Source of the DNA: Mycolicibacterium alvei
GTDB taxonomy: Bacteria; Actinomycetota; Actinomycetes; Mycobacteriales; Mycobacteriaceae
DNA: 64,000 nucleotides
Assembly: GCF_010727325.1 (NCBI RefSeq)
Contig: NZ_AP022565.1
Span: 4,340,001 to 4,404,000, forward strand
Direction of reading: 5' to 3'
The notes under the pieces were generated by a model. That model saw only the letters and a program-made list of their open reading frames with translations. It was not told the origin of the DNA and did no database searches. Numbering within the stretch: the first letter of the stretch is position 1; every line of letters begins with the position of its first letter. Shown here piece by piece: positions 1-7,849 of the stretch. Made by a program: the position numbers and the translations under genes.

Positions 1-172
1 GATGGTGCACCCCGAGCCGTGGTTCCTGGAGGAAAAGCTGATCGCCACGGTCGATCTGCCGCTCAACGGCCAGGAATCCAACAAGGACAACGCCTTCTAC
101 CCGGAGCTGAAGCGCCTGCGGCGCGAAGCGATGAACAAGGCGAACAAGCTGCGGGTGCTCAAAGAATGGTGA
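1..172 (+). CDS. 3' end of a GIY-YIG-type nuclease-like protein (partial)
   Basis: The first 172 bases hold the last 57 codons of a forward gene whose start lies outside the window. The visible tail contains FLEEKLIATVDLPLN, then FYPELKRLRREA, and ends in a basic stretch. From memory this 'LPLN...F.P.L..LR' pattern is the C-terminal part of actinobacterial GIY-YIG catalytic-domain proteins. The catalytic GIY-YIG core itself is not visible, so the family call is tentative. The gene converges on the permease at 183 with only 10 bases between stop codons. Confidence 0.5.
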   Translation, partial: MVHPEPWFLEEKLIATVDLPLNGQESNKDNAFYPELKRLRREAMNKANKLRVLKEW

Positions 173-182
173 GCCCGACCTT

Positions 183-1442
183 CTAGACGCCGAAAAGCCT
201 CAGGCTCAGCCATAATCCGAGCACCGAGGCCACCAGGGTCAGCGGCACGGTGAACAGCCCCACCCGGCTGAACTCGGTGAACCGCGCAGGTAGGCCTTCG
301 CGGTGAACCACATTGCGCCACAGTAAGTTTGACAATGATCCGACGTAGGTCAGGTTGGGGCCGACGTTCACCCCGATCAGCACGGCCAACACCGCTCCCG
401 GTCCGGCACCGGCCACCAAGGGCAGCAGCACCAACACTGCCGGCAGGTTGTTGACCACATTGGCCAACACGGCAGCCACGGCCGCCAGGCCCAGCAGCGC
501 GGGCAACGAGTCGCCGAGGGGGAGCACCCCACCCATCACGTCGCCGAGACCGTTCTGAACGACGGCGTCCACCACGACACCCAGACACACGACGAACGCC
601 AGGAACGGCGCATTGACGGCGCGCGCGATGCCGCGAATCGTGCTGCGGCGCTGGGCCAGACTGCGCAGGCCCAGCACGACCGCCCCGCCCAGTGCTGCCC
701 AGGCCGGCGGCACATCGCAGGCCGACGTGACGACGAAACCCGTCAGCGTCAAACCCAACACCACGAGCACGAACACCGGAACCTCGGTCGGCGGCGGAGT
801 CACCTCGGCGGCCGGGTGGCTCAGCTCACGGTGGAAAAGCCAACGCAGAAGCACGAATTCGACGCCGATGGCGGCCAGCCAGGGCAGCGCCATCACCGCA
901 CTGAACTGGATGAAGGACAACCCTGCCACGGCGAACGCCAACAGGTTCGTCAGATTCGACACCGGAAACAGCAGCGACGCGGAGTTGGCCAGATGTGCGC
1001 TGGCATAGGCATGCGGCCGGGGCGGTATCGCCAAGGTGCGGGCGGTGGCCAGCACCACCGGCGTCAACAGCACGACGGTGGCGTCCAGGCTCAGCACGGC
1101 CGTCGTCGTCGCCCCGATCAGGAACACCCGGGTCAGCAGTCGCCGGGGATCACCCCGGCTCGCCCGGGCCATCAGCGCGCCCGCGGCGTGGAACAGGCCT
1201 TCGTCGTCACACAGGTGGGCCAGCACCAGCACCGCCGCCAGGAATCCGACGACGGGCAGTAGGCGATTCACCTCGGCCAGCGCGTCGGGCCCAGAGATCA
1301 CCCCGAACGCGATGAGCAGGCCGGCAGCGGGCACCGCTGCGACTGCTTCGGGCCAGCCCTCGGGCCGCGCCAGCGCGAAAGCCAGGACCACAGCCAGCGC
1401 GCCGAGCGCGAAAATCAGAGCCAGGGGTCGGACCGTTCCCAC
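183..1442 (-). CDS. ArsB/NhaD-superfamily (SLC13-like) membrane permease
   Basis: A 419-residue hydrophobic protein with about ten to eleven predicted membrane segments. Segments near residues 95-125 (LSLDATVVLLTPVVL) and near 315-350 (NVVNNLPAVLVLLPL) form the two inverted halves with Asn/Asp-bearing breaks typical of the ion-transporter superfamily that includes ArsB and NhaD. The substrate cannot be read from sequence; arsenite, sodium/proton or dicarboxylate are possible. No arsenic-resistance genes (arsR, arsC) adjoin it. The start is a GTG, and the gene overlaps the 3' end of the upstream MBL hydrolase by 28 bases, so the two are probably translated from one message. Confidence 0.75.
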   Translation of the reverse strand: MGTVRPLALIFALGALAVVLAFALARPEGWPEAVAAVPAAGLLIAFGVISGPDALAEVNRLLPVVGFLAAVLVLAHLCDDEGLFHAAGALMARASRGDPRRLLTRVFLIGATTTAVLSLDATVVLLTPVVLATARTLAIPPRPHAYASAHLANSASLLFPVSNLTNLLAFAVAGLSFIQFSAVMALPWLAAIGVEFVLLRWLFHRELSHPAAEVTPPPTEVPVFVLVVLGLTLTGFVVTSACDVPPAWAALGGAVVLGLRSLAQRRSTIRGIARAVNAPFLAFVVCLGVVVDAVVQNGLGDVMGGVLPLGDSLPALLGLAAVAAVLANVVNNLPAVLVLLPLVAGAGPGAVLAVLIGVNVGPNLTYVGSLSNLLWRNVVHREGLPARFTEFSRVGLFTVPLTLVASVLGLWLSLRLFGV

Positions 1443-2335
1443 ACGGTGGGCAGGTGCAGGCTCACCCCGTCCTGGTCTGCAAGTCTGGTCAGTCTTTTCA
1501 TCGACACATCGAGGTCGTCACCGGCATATGGCAGGGCGCGTAGCGGCTTGTGCAGCGGGCGGAAGAAGTCGTCCCAATGGATCAGCACGACCCGACGTGC
1601 CCCGACCGCACGCACGGTCTGGGCCCAGTAGCTCTCGAAATACCCCTCGGACTGCAGCCCTAGCTGGCCGATCCCGAGGTACACGACCTCGGCGCGCTGT
1701 CCGTCGAGGGCGCCCGGCACCGCACCCGCGCTTCCGACGATCAGCAGGCGGCGGTCGCTGGGCCGGTGATGCACCAACGTCGACCAGGCTTCGCCGCACT
1801 TGTAGGCCGCGACCTTGACCGGCGGCACGACGGGCGCGGTGATGACGCCCGGAAAGCGGTCCGGCGGGCAGTGTTCGGACTCGAAGAGCGTCACGTCGTA
1901 AGCACCGAGGGTGATGGCTTCGCCCGGGGTGACCGTGACGATCCGATCGGGTGCCAGGCCACCGCCGGCACCCACCTGGGCGGTCGAGGTGCCGCCCACG
2001 AGTCGGGCACCCGTCCGCTCGGCCACGACGGCCGAGTCCATGGTGTGGTCGAAGTGCGTGTGCACCGGCAGCACCGCTTCGAGCTTGTCGAGGCCGAGGC
2101 GGGCCAGGCTGCCGTCGATGCGGGGCAGTGACGGCGCCAGCTTGCCGAAGATGACGTTCGGCAGCGGGGGCCGGGAGAAGAACCCGTCGGTCAGGATGGC
2201 CGAGGAACCGTCGTCGACCAACAAGGTGCTGACCCCGGCCCAGGTGACGGTGACCGGGGATTGCGGTGTGGCCGACGGTGCGTCGAAGAACCGCGCATAG
2301 GGGGCCAGGTCGGGTCTGCCGGGCTTGAGCCGCAT
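1415..2335 (-). CDS. MBL-fold (metallo-beta-lactamase fold) hydrolase
   Basis: A 306-residue protein with the metal-binding HTHFDH (HxHxDH) motif near residue 92 preceded by a beta-rich segment (VTVTWAGVSTLLVDDGSSAILTD), a second His in SEHCPPDRFPG near 153 and VLIHWDD near 251. This layout fits the UlaG/RomA-like branch of the MBL superfamily (dinuclear zinc hydrolases). Substrate unknown. No signal peptide is seen, so it is probably cytosolic. It starts at an ATG and overlaps the permease start downstream. The CobW-like gene on the same strand lies 22 bases upstream, so it could be read from the Zur-controlled promoter. Confidence 0.8.
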   Translation of the reverse strand: MRLKPGRPDLAPYARFFDAPSATPQSPVTVTWAGVSTLLVDDGSSAILTDGFFSRPPLPNVIFGKLAPSLPRIDGSLARLGLDKLEAVLPVHTHFDHTMDSAVVAERTGARLVGGTSTAQVGAGGGLAPDRIVTVTPGEAITLGAYDVTLFESEHCPPDRFPGVITAPVVPPVKVAAYKCGEAWSTLVHHRPSDRRLLIVGSAGAVPGALDGQRAEVVYLGIGQLGLQSEGYFESYWAQTVRAVGARRVVLIHWDDFFRPLHKPLRALPYAGDDLDVSMKRLTRLADQDGVSLHLPTVWERSDPWL

Positions 2336-2357
2336 GGTTCCACCCTAGAACCTGGAC

Positions 2358-3527
2358 CTACCCGTAGCGGCGGCGGAACTTCTCCACCTGCCCGACCGGT
2401 GGCTGACAGGGTTCTTGGTGCCAGTCCCCGAACGGGTCGGGGTAATCGGCCCACAGGTCGGGTTGTGCGAGTTCGTCGTCGGTGAGCAGCGCGCCGCGCA
2501 GCGCCTCGATGACCTCGCCGGGCCGGGCACCGCAGGCCAGGACCGTCAGCGATACGTGACGATCGCCGAACTGGTGATGCCAGGCGATCGCGGCCATCGC
2601 CACGCGTTCCGGATCGGTGTAGGCCAGCTCGGTGGATTCCATTGCCGCCAGCCACTTTCCGGCGTTGCTGAAATGCATTCCGCCGCCTGCAGATTCGATC
2701 CACATGACGTCGGCCGGGCGGTTGGCCAGCCAGGCCCGACCGCGGGTGCGCACCACCCCGTCGAGCAGGAGGTCGACGGCGTCGTGCAGGCGCAGCGGGT
2801 GGAACGGCCGCCGCGCGGCGAATTCGATGATGATGACCTCGTCGTCGGGCGCCAGCGGCGGTTCACCGGCCAGGAGTGGATCGTGCGGGGTGGTCGTGCG
2901 CCCGCGCCGGCTGTTCGGCTCCAGATGCGCCAGGGCGAGTTCGACGCGGTCGGGGCCCACGGTGATGCGGGCGCGGGGCGCGAGTCGGTGCAGCACCGCC
3001 AGGGTGGTGGCCTCGGGCTCGTTGAGCACCAGCATGTCGGCGAACTCGGCCTGACCGACGACCACCTGGGCGACCGTGCGTCCGTCGGGCAGTTCCTCGT
3101 CGCCGACAGACTGTTGCAGCCAGACCGCCGCGTCCAGGCATGCGATCACTGCCTCGATGGTGACGTCGCGAGCGGCGGGCCCGTCGAGGTAACCGGGCCC
3201 GACGTGGACCCGGATGGTGTTGATCGCCCAGCACACCGGCTCGGCCTCCAGCCAGGGCATCAACTGAACCACGATGCGATCCACGTCGCCGCGCCGGTGT
3301 AGACGCCGCAACAGGATCAGCAGGTCGTCGCGGACGGTGCAGGACACGCAACCGTGGGCGAGCTCGAGGGCGAGTTCGGATGTCCCGTTCCGGTCGGACA
3401 CGGTCCGCAGCACCACGTGGCCGTCAAAGATATGGCGCACCAACACGGTTCCGGGCCCGCGGCCCAGTTCGTCCGCTACGTCGTTGCTGTCACCTTGACC
3501 GGCGATCAGCACCACAGGGGTTCGCAC
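2358..3527 (-). CDS. CobW/COG0523-like protein without P-loop (Rv0106-type, candidate ribosome-remodelling factor)
   Basis: A 389-residue protein resembling the Zur-controlled M. tuberculosis CobW-like protein Rv0106 over its whole length (N-terminus MRTPVVLIAGQ, internal HGCVSCTVRDDLL, then FAARRPFHPLRL, GKWLAAM, and C-terminal YPDPFGDWHQEPC). COG0523 proteins are GTP-dependent metal chaperones. Here the N-terminal segment where GxxxxGK[ST] should be reads GQGDSNDVADEL, so the Walker A lysine is missing and nucleotide binding is doubtful. The GCxxC metal motif is kept (GCVSC). The gene is divergent from the zinc-free ribosomal protein genes with a Zur box between them. A zinc-regulated CobW-like protein in M. 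smegmatis (Mrf) has been linked to recruiting the hibernation factor Mpy; assigning this role here is inference. GTG start. Confidence 0.8.
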   Translation of the reverse strand: MRTPVVLIAGQGDSNDVADELGRGPGTVLVRHIFDGHVVLRTVSDRNGTSELALELAHGCVSCTVRDDLLILLRRLHRRGDVDRIVVQLMPWLEAEPVCWAINTIRVHVGPGYLDGPAARDVTIEAVIACLDAAVWLQQSVGDEELPDGRTVAQVVVGQAEFADMLVLNEPEATTLAVLHRLAPRARITVGPDRVELALAHLEPNSRRGRTTTPHDPLLAGEPPLAPDDEVIIIEFAARRPFHPLRLHDAVDLLLDGVVRTRGRAWLANRPADVMWIESAGGGMHFSNAGKWLAAMESTELAYTDPERVAMAAIAWHHQFGDRHVSLTVLACGARPGEVIEALRGALLTDDELAQPDLWADYPDPFGDWHQEPCQPPVGQVEKFRRRYG

Positions 3528-3548
3528 CGCACCTCCCCAGAAAGTTGT

Positions 3549-3569
3549 TAATGAAAATGGTTATCATTA
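3549..3569. promoter_or_regulatory. Zur box between cobW-like gene and rpmB2
   Basis: A 21-bp imperfect palindrome with outer arms TAATGA and TCATTA, and AAAATGGTT-like core, matching the mycobacterial Zur (zinc uptake regulator) operator. It sits 21 bases from the cobW-like start and 30 bases from the rpmB2 start, so one site can repress both directions when zinc is sufficient. A near-identical site lies at 9418-9438 before znuA. Confidence 0.88.
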
Positions 3570-3599
3570 TCGTGAGGCTACCCCATCCGAAGGAGACCG

Positions 3600-3836
3600 A
3601 TGTCTGCCCACTGCCAAGTCACCGGGCGCTCGCCCGGGTTCGGCAATACGGTGTCGCACTCGCACAAACGCAGTCGCCGCCGCTGGAACCCCAACATCCA
3701 GACCAAGACCTACTACCTGGCAGGCGAGGGGCGCCGGGTCCGGCTTCGGGTCAGCGCCAAGGGAATCAAGGTGATCGACCGTGACGGCATCGAGGCCGTG
3801 GTGGCCCGGCTGCGCAGCGCAGGGGAGAAGATCTGA
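3600..3836 (+). CDS. rpmB2: Alternative (zinc-free, C-) 50S ribosomal protein L28
   Basis: 78 residues with the bL28 core [17 protein letters not shown] followed by [14 protein letters not shown]. Zinc-binding L28 has an N-terminal CxxC pair; here the segment reads CQVT, so only one Cys remains and no zinc site can form. This is the C- paralogue class induced under zinc limitation, which releases zinc by replacing the C+ protein in ribosomes. AAGGAG lies seven bases before the ATG. It is the first gene of an operon behind the Zur box and overlaps rpmG by one base. Confidence 0.93.
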   Translation: MSAHCQVTGRSPGFGNTVSHSHKRSRRRWNPNIQTKTYYLAGEGRRVRLRVSAKGIKVIDRDGIEAVVARLRSAGEKI

Positions 3837-4000
3837 TGGCCAGCACCGATATCCGGCCGATCGTGAAGCTGAAGTCGACCGCGGGCACCGGGTACACGTA
3901 CGTCACCCGCAAGAACCGCCGTAACGACCCGGACCGGATCGTGCTGCGCAAGTACGACCCGGTCATCCGTCGTCACGTCGAATTCCGTGAGGAGCGCTGA
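3836..4000 (+). CDS. rpmG: Alternative (zinc-free, C-) 50S ribosomal protein L33
   Basis: A 54-residue protein starting [20 protein letters not shown], with [21 protein letters not shown] and ending HVEFREER, full length for bL33. It has no cysteine, so the two CxxC pairs of zinc-binding L33 are absent. It starts at the ATG that overlaps the rpmB2 stop (TGATG), and its own stop overlaps the next ATG in the same way, so the three genes are translationally coupled. Expected to be expressed only under zinc limitation. Confidence 0.93.
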   Translation: MASTDIRPIVKLKSTAGTGYTYVTRKNRRNDPDRIVLRKYDPVIRRHVEFREER

Positions 4001-4290
4001 TGGCCAAGCGATCCAAGATCGTCAAGAACGAGCAGCGCCGGAAACCCGTGGAGCGCTACGCCGAACGACGGACCGAGCTCAAGAAACCCAGGCGCAATCA
4101 GCTGAAGGCCCTCGGCGTGACCGAGGTCGACTACAAGGATGTCCATCTGCTGCGCACTTTCATCAGCGAGCGGGGCAAGATCCGGTCCCGGCGCATCACC
4201 GGGCTCACCCCGCAACAACAGCGCCAGGTCGCCGCGGCGATCAAGAACGCCAGGGAGATGGCGCTGCTGCCGGTGGTCGGCCCCGCTTGA
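4000..4290 (+). CDS. Chimeric alternative ribosomal protein: S14 N-terminus fused in frame to S18 body
   Basis: A 96-residue ORF that joins two ribosomal proteins. Residues 1-29 ([14 protein letters not shown] to ERRTELKK) match the start of the C- S14 paralogue (rpsN2). Residues 30-96 ([51 protein letters not shown]) match the C- S18 paralogue (rpsR2) from about its residue 15 to the end. In other mycobacteria rpsN2 (about 101 aa) and rpsR2 (about 85 aa) are separate consecutive genes. About 70 codons of S14 and the first codons of S18 are missing, with the frame preserved. The S18 rRNA-binding part is intact; the S14 C-terminal domain is lost. It carries no cysteine. A real deletion-fusion or an assembly error would look the same here. 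Confidence 0.8.
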   Translation: MAKRSKIVKNEQRRKPVERYAERRTELKKPRRNQLKALGVTEVDYKDVHLLRTFISERGKIRSRRITGLTPQQQRQVAAAIKNAREMALLPVVGPA

Positions 4291-4310
4291 CCTACCATCG
4301 ACGGCGATAG

Positions 4311-4389
4311 GGCGACTGCGGATCGTGGAAGCCGGTGAGAATCCGGCGCGGTCCCGCCACTGTAGAGCCAGATACACACCGCAGTCGCC
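4311..4389 (+). promoter_or_regulatory. Cobalamin riboswitch (B12-binding aptamer)
   Basis: The conserved aptamer core GCCGGTGAGAATCCGGC followed by CGGTCCCGCCACTGT is present, with a downstream AGCCAGAtAC B12-box-like segment. A closing P1 helix is perfect over 11 bp: GGCGACTGCGG (4311-4321) pairs with CCGCAGTCGCC (4379-4389). Between the aptamer and the btuF-like start, GGGG/CCCC segments around 4402-4416 could form a small hairpin ending at the GGAGAGG ribosome-binding site, suggesting translational control. Cobalamin should repress the importer downstream. Confidence 0.92.
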
Positions 4390-4435
4390 ACCTCATGTAC
4401 TGGGGCGGATCTCCCCGGAGAGGATGGGTACGCCC

Positions 4436-5407
4436 ATGGCTGCTCGTTGGCTGATCGCCGGCCTGACGTCGGCGTTACTGGTGTCGGGGTGTGCTTCCCC
4501 GGCGACACCAGAGACCGCGGGCAACGCGCCGCCGGGATTCCCGGTCACCGTGGACAATTGCGGCGTCAGCGCCACCTATGACCGTCCGCCCACCCGCGCG
4601 GTGGCGCTCAACCAGCATGCGATCGAGATGCTGCTGGCGCTGGGCCTGGAGGATTCGATGGTCGGCACGTCGTTCCTCGACGACCGGATCCTGCCCGAGT
4701 ATCAGGCCGCGTACGACAGCGTTCCGATCCTGGCCAAGGAATACCCGTCGTATGAGTCGCTGCTGGCGGTCGAGCCCGACTTCGTCTACGGCGGGTGGGA
4801 CAGCGCGTTCGACGAGAAGGAGGGTCGCGCCCGGCAACGGTTGACCGACGCCGGGGTGAACACCTACCTCAACATCGAGGACTGCCGGTCCGGGCCCGTC
4901 GCGATGTCCGTCGTGGATGACGAAATCCGTAGCATAGGAACAATTTTCGGTGTCACCGACCGGGCTGAACAACAGATCGGAAAGCTTCATCGAGAGCTCG
5001 CGCGGTCCGAGGCGAAACTACGCGGGGTCCAGCCGGTACGGGTCGCGGTCTACGACAGTGGCGAGGCGACGGTGTTCACCTCGGGCGGCAAGGGTATCGG
5101 CAACCCGATGATCGAGGCCGCCGGTGGCGCCAACGTGTTCACCGATGTGCCGAAGGTGTGGGGCGACGTATCGCTGGAGCAGTTCGCCGAGCGCGCACCC
5201 GAGGTCATCGTGATCTACGACTACGGAGATCAGCCGGTCGCCGACAAGAAACGATTCCTCACCGAACATCCTCTGTTGCAGCATGTTCCGGCGGTCGCAC
5301 AGCGGCGGTTCGCGGTCCTCCCGTTGTCTTCGGTGGTGGTCGGCGTGCGGGTGGGCCGGGCGGTGGAGGCCCTGGCGCGACAGCTGCACCCGGACCGGTT
5401 TGCGTGA
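4436..5407 (+). CDS. BtuF-like periplasmic-binding lipoprotein, ABC corrinoid (or siderophore) importer
   Basis: A 323-residue substrate-binding protein of the TroA/BtuF/FhuD helical-backbone type. The N-terminus carries a lipoprotein signal with lipobox LVSGC. The body shows PTRAVALNQHAIEMLLALG, then EPDFVYGG, and a C-terminal lobe GGANVFTDVPKVWGDVSLEQ. The family binds vitamin B12, haem or ferric siderophores. The riboswitch directly upstream argues for corrinoids. The start chosen is the ATG 12 bases after GGAGAGG; another ATG in frame 12 bases upstream sits too close to that site. Its stop overlaps the permease GTG. Confidence 0.85.
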   Translation: MAARWLIAGLTSALLVSGCASPATPETAGNAPPGFPVTVDNCGVSATYDRPPTRAVALNQHAIEMLLALGLEDSMVGTSFLDDRILPEYQAAYDSVPILAKEYPSYESLLAVEPDFVYGGWDSAFDEKEGRARQRLTDAGVNTYLNIEDCRSGPVAMSVVDDEIRSIGTIFGVTDRAEQQIGKLHRELARSEAKLRGVQPVRVAVYDSGEATVFTSGGKGIGNPMIEAAGGANVFTDVPKVWGDVSLEQFAERAPEVIVIYDYGDQPVADKKRFLTEHPLLQHVPAVAQRRFAVLPLSSVVVGVRVGRAVEALARQLHPDRFA

Positions 5408-6423
5408 TTCCCTACCGGCTGACCCTCGCGGTGCTTACCGGGCTGCTGCTGGTGGCAGTGACCGCCGGTGTGGCCATCGGTTCGGTATCCATCCCGCCCG
5501 GGCAGGTGTGGGCGATCGTGCTGCACGCCGTCCATCCGGGCCTTGTCGAGCAGAGTTGGCCTGCGGTAAGGGAGTCCATCGTGCTCGATGCGCGGCTACC
5601 GCGGGTGGTCCTGGGCGCGGTCGTCGGTGCGGGTCTGGCGGCGTGCGGCACGGTGCTACAGGCCGTGGTGCGTAACCCCCTCGCCGACCCCATGCTGCTG
5701 GGCGTCTCCTCTGGAGCCTCGGTCGGCGCCGTGGTGATCCTGGTGTTCGGGGCCGGTGCACTTCAGGCACTGACCCTGCCGTTGGCGGCCTTCCTCGGGG
5801 CCTTCCTCGCGCTCGTCGCGGTCTACTTCCTGGCCCGCTCGGGCGGGCGGATGGCGACTGTGCGGCTGGTTCTGGCCGGCGTGGCGGTGGCCGAAGTGCT
5901 GTCCGCGCTGGCGAGCCTGATGATCGTCACCTCCGACGATCCGCACAAGGCGCAGTCGGCCGTGCGCTGGATGCTGGGCGGCCTGGGCGGCACCACCTGG
6001 CGGATGGTCTGGGTGCCCGCGGTGGCGGTGCTCCTCGGTGTGCTGGTGCTGCTGGCGTTCACGCGATCGCTGAACCTGCTTTACACCGGCGAAGAGGCGG
6101 CCGCCTCACTCGGGCTCGATGTGCATCGGTTGCGGGCGGGAATGTTCGTCGTCGTGGCGCTCATGGTCGGAACCATGGTTGCGGTCAGCGGGACGATCGG
6201 GTTTGTCGGGCTGGTCATGCCGCATGTGGTGCGCCTGCTGGTCGGTGCCGACCACCGCCGGGCGCTGCCGGCGGCCGCGCTGTTGGGGGCGGCATTTCTG
6301 GTGCTGTGCGACATCGTGGCTCGCACCGTCGCCGCGCCGGAGGAACTGCCCGTCGGGATTCTGACCGCACTCGTCGGCGGACCGTTCTTCCTGTGGCTGA
6401 TGCGACGGAAGGCCGCGGCGTGA
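5404..6423 (+). CDS. FecCD/BtuC-family ABC permease
   Basis: A 339-residue integral membrane protein with the FecCD signature: RLPRVVLGAVVGAGLAACG, VRNPLADPMLLGVSSGAS and, near the C-terminus, GTIGFVGLVMPHVVRLLVG followed by HRRALPAAALLGAAFL. These are the coupling and gate segments of the BtuC/FhuB/FepD permeases, which act as homodimers with ten helices each. It starts at a GTG overlapping the upstream stop (GTGA) and overlaps the ATPase start in the same way, so the importer subunits are translationally coupled. Confidence 0.9.
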   Translation: MIPYRLTLAVLTGLLLVAVTAGVAIGSVSIPPGQVWAIVLHAVHPGLVEQSWPAVRESIVLDARLPRVVLGAVVGAGLAACGTVLQAVVRNPLADPMLLGVSSGASVGAVVILVFGAGALQALTLPLAAFLGAFLALVAVYFLARSGGRMATVRLVLAGVAVAEVLSALASLMIVTSDDPHKAQSAVRWMLGGLGGTTWRMVWVPAVAVLLGVLVLLAFTRSLNLLYTGEEAAASLGLDVHRLRAGMFVVVALMVGTMVAVSGTIGFVGLVMPHVVRLLVGADHRRALPAAALLGAAFLVLCDIVARTVAAPEELPVGILTALVGGPFFLWLMRRKAAA

Positions 6424-7199
6424 CGGCGGGTGTGGTGTTCGACGCGGTCTCGGTGTCGGTGCGAGGCAAGCCCCTGGTCACCGATGTTTCGCTGACGGTC
6501 ATCCCGGGTGAGGTACTGGCCGTGGTGGGTCCCAACGGGGCGGGCAAGACGACACTCCTGCGGACGTTGTACCGAGCCCTGCGGCCGAGCGCCGGACGGG
6601 TTCTGGTCGACGGCGCCGACGTGTGGAGATTGCCCGGCAAGCTGGCCGCACGTCGCGTCGCGGCGGTATTGCAGGAAGCGGCAGGCGATTTCGAGCTCAC
6701 CGTGTTCGACATGGTTGCCATGGGTCGCACCCCGTACAAGCGATCCTTCGAGTCCGACAGCCGTGAGGACCGCGAGATCATCGGCAGCTCTCTGGCGGCG
6801 CTGGATATTGCGGACCTGGGCGGGGCCGCTTACGGCCGGCTGTCCGGAGGGCAGAAGCAACGTGTGCTCATCGCTCGCGCGTTGGCGCAACGCGCCGACG
6901 TCATCGTGCTCGACGAACCCACGAACCACCTCGATCTGCGCCATCAGCACGAGGCCCTGGGCCTGCTGCGGGAGTCCGGTGCGACGGTCATTGCCGCACT
7001 GCACGACCTGAATCTCGCTGCGGCATATTGCGATCGGATCTGTGTGCTCGACGGCGGAGAACTGGTTACCATCGGAACCCCTGTGGAGGTCCTCACCGTG
7101 GATTTACTTGCCGACGTCTACCGGGTCGCAGCCCGGATCACTGTCGATGCCGGAAGACCTCAGATCACCATCGTGCCCGAGGCGGTGGCGCCGTGGTGA
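6420..7199 (+). CDS. ABC importer ATPase (BtuD/FecE type)
   Basis: A 259-residue nucleotide-binding subunit. Walker A is GPNGAGKTT near residue 37, the signature is LSGGQKQR near 140, Walker B is VIVLDEPTNHLD near 161 and the switch His is in AALHDLNLA near 193. Length and C-terminal extension fit the FecE/BtuD group that works with FecCD permeases. It starts at a GTG overlapping the permease stop, and its own stop overlaps the GTG of the FhuF-like gene. Confidence 0.92.
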   Translation: MTAGVVFDAVSVSVRGKPLVTDVSLTVIPGEVLAVVGPNGAGKTTLLRTLYRALRPSAGRVLVDGADVWRLPGKLAARRVAAVLQEAAGDFELTVFDMVAMGRTPYKRSFESDSREDREIIGSSLAALDIADLGGAAYGRLSGGQKQRVLIARALAQRADVIVLDEPTNHLDLRHQHEALGLLRESGATVIAALHDLNLAAAYCDRICVLDGGELVTIGTPVEVLTVDLLADVYRVAARITVDAGRPQITIVPEAVAPW

Positions 7200-7849
7200 A
7201 CATCGGCACCCAACTCGGCGAGATCGCCTCGCTCGGCGGGTTCTTTGCCATCACCGTCGGCGGAGATCCGGCCGGCTGGGTTCCGGTGTGGCGCTGCTAT
7301 GACGACGGCTGCGATGACCTCGTGGGCAAGACCGCCGCCGGATACCGCACGACGGACCTTCGTATCGGTGCCTCCCTGGTTCAGTTCAGCCACGCATCGC
7401 GCTTGTGGTCGCCGGTGCTGGGGTGTGCGCTGCAGTACGGGGTGCTGCCCGAGCTGACCGATCTGCAGCGCCGCAGCACCAGTACCGAACTCCGGTTGCC
7501 GGAGCCGCTGGGCGAACCTGCCGAAGCCGGACCGGAGATGGTGCGGCAGCTGTATCGATTGGTGATCACCGACCATCTCGAGCCGCTCGCCGCCGGGCTT
7601 CGGGTCAAGATGGCGTCGGGGCTGCTCTACGGCAATGCCGCGGCGGCGTTGGTCGCGGCGGCGGCCGAGCTGGCCCGGGCCCGCCCGGAACTGCGGGACG
7701 ACGTACTAAATGTCACCGAATCACTCTTGGCCACAGGCGAATTGGTTGGAGCAGGCCACCTGGAGGGGTTGACGTTCCGCCGCCGCAGTTGTTGCCTCTA
7801 CTACCGGGTGGCAGGCGGATCGAAGTGCGGGGATTGCGCTCTCAACTGA
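7196..7849 (+). CDS. FhuF-like (2Fe-2S) protein, probable reductase of the imported metal complex
   Basis: A 217-residue protein whose last 20 residues give the FhuF cluster motif: [10 protein letters not shown] followed by CGDC (C-C-x10-C-x2-C). FhuF proteins carry a 2Fe-2S cluster and reduce ferric siderophores in the cytoplasm. Here it is the fourth gene of a riboswitch-controlled importer operon, so the substrate could be a corrinoid or a metal chelate. That is inference. The start is the GTG overlapping the ATPase stop (GTGA); another GTG is three bases upstream. Its 3' end overlaps the convergent pxpA by eight bases. Confidence 0.82.
   Translation: MNIGTQLGEIASLGGFFAITVGGDPAGWVPVWRCYDDGCDDLVGKTAAGYRTTDLRIGASLVQFSHASRLWSPVLGCALQYGVLPELTDLQRRSTSTELRLPEPLGEPAEAGPEMVRQLYRLVITDHLEPLAAGLRVKMASGLLYGNAAAALVAAAAELARARPELRDDVLNVTESLLATGELVGAGHLEGLTFRRRSCCLYYRVAGGSKCGDCALN

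Noticed and set aside
97..588. Reverse-strand frame crossing the permease start of the window
   Set aside because: Arg/Gly-rich translation in the wrong frame of a clear membrane permease.
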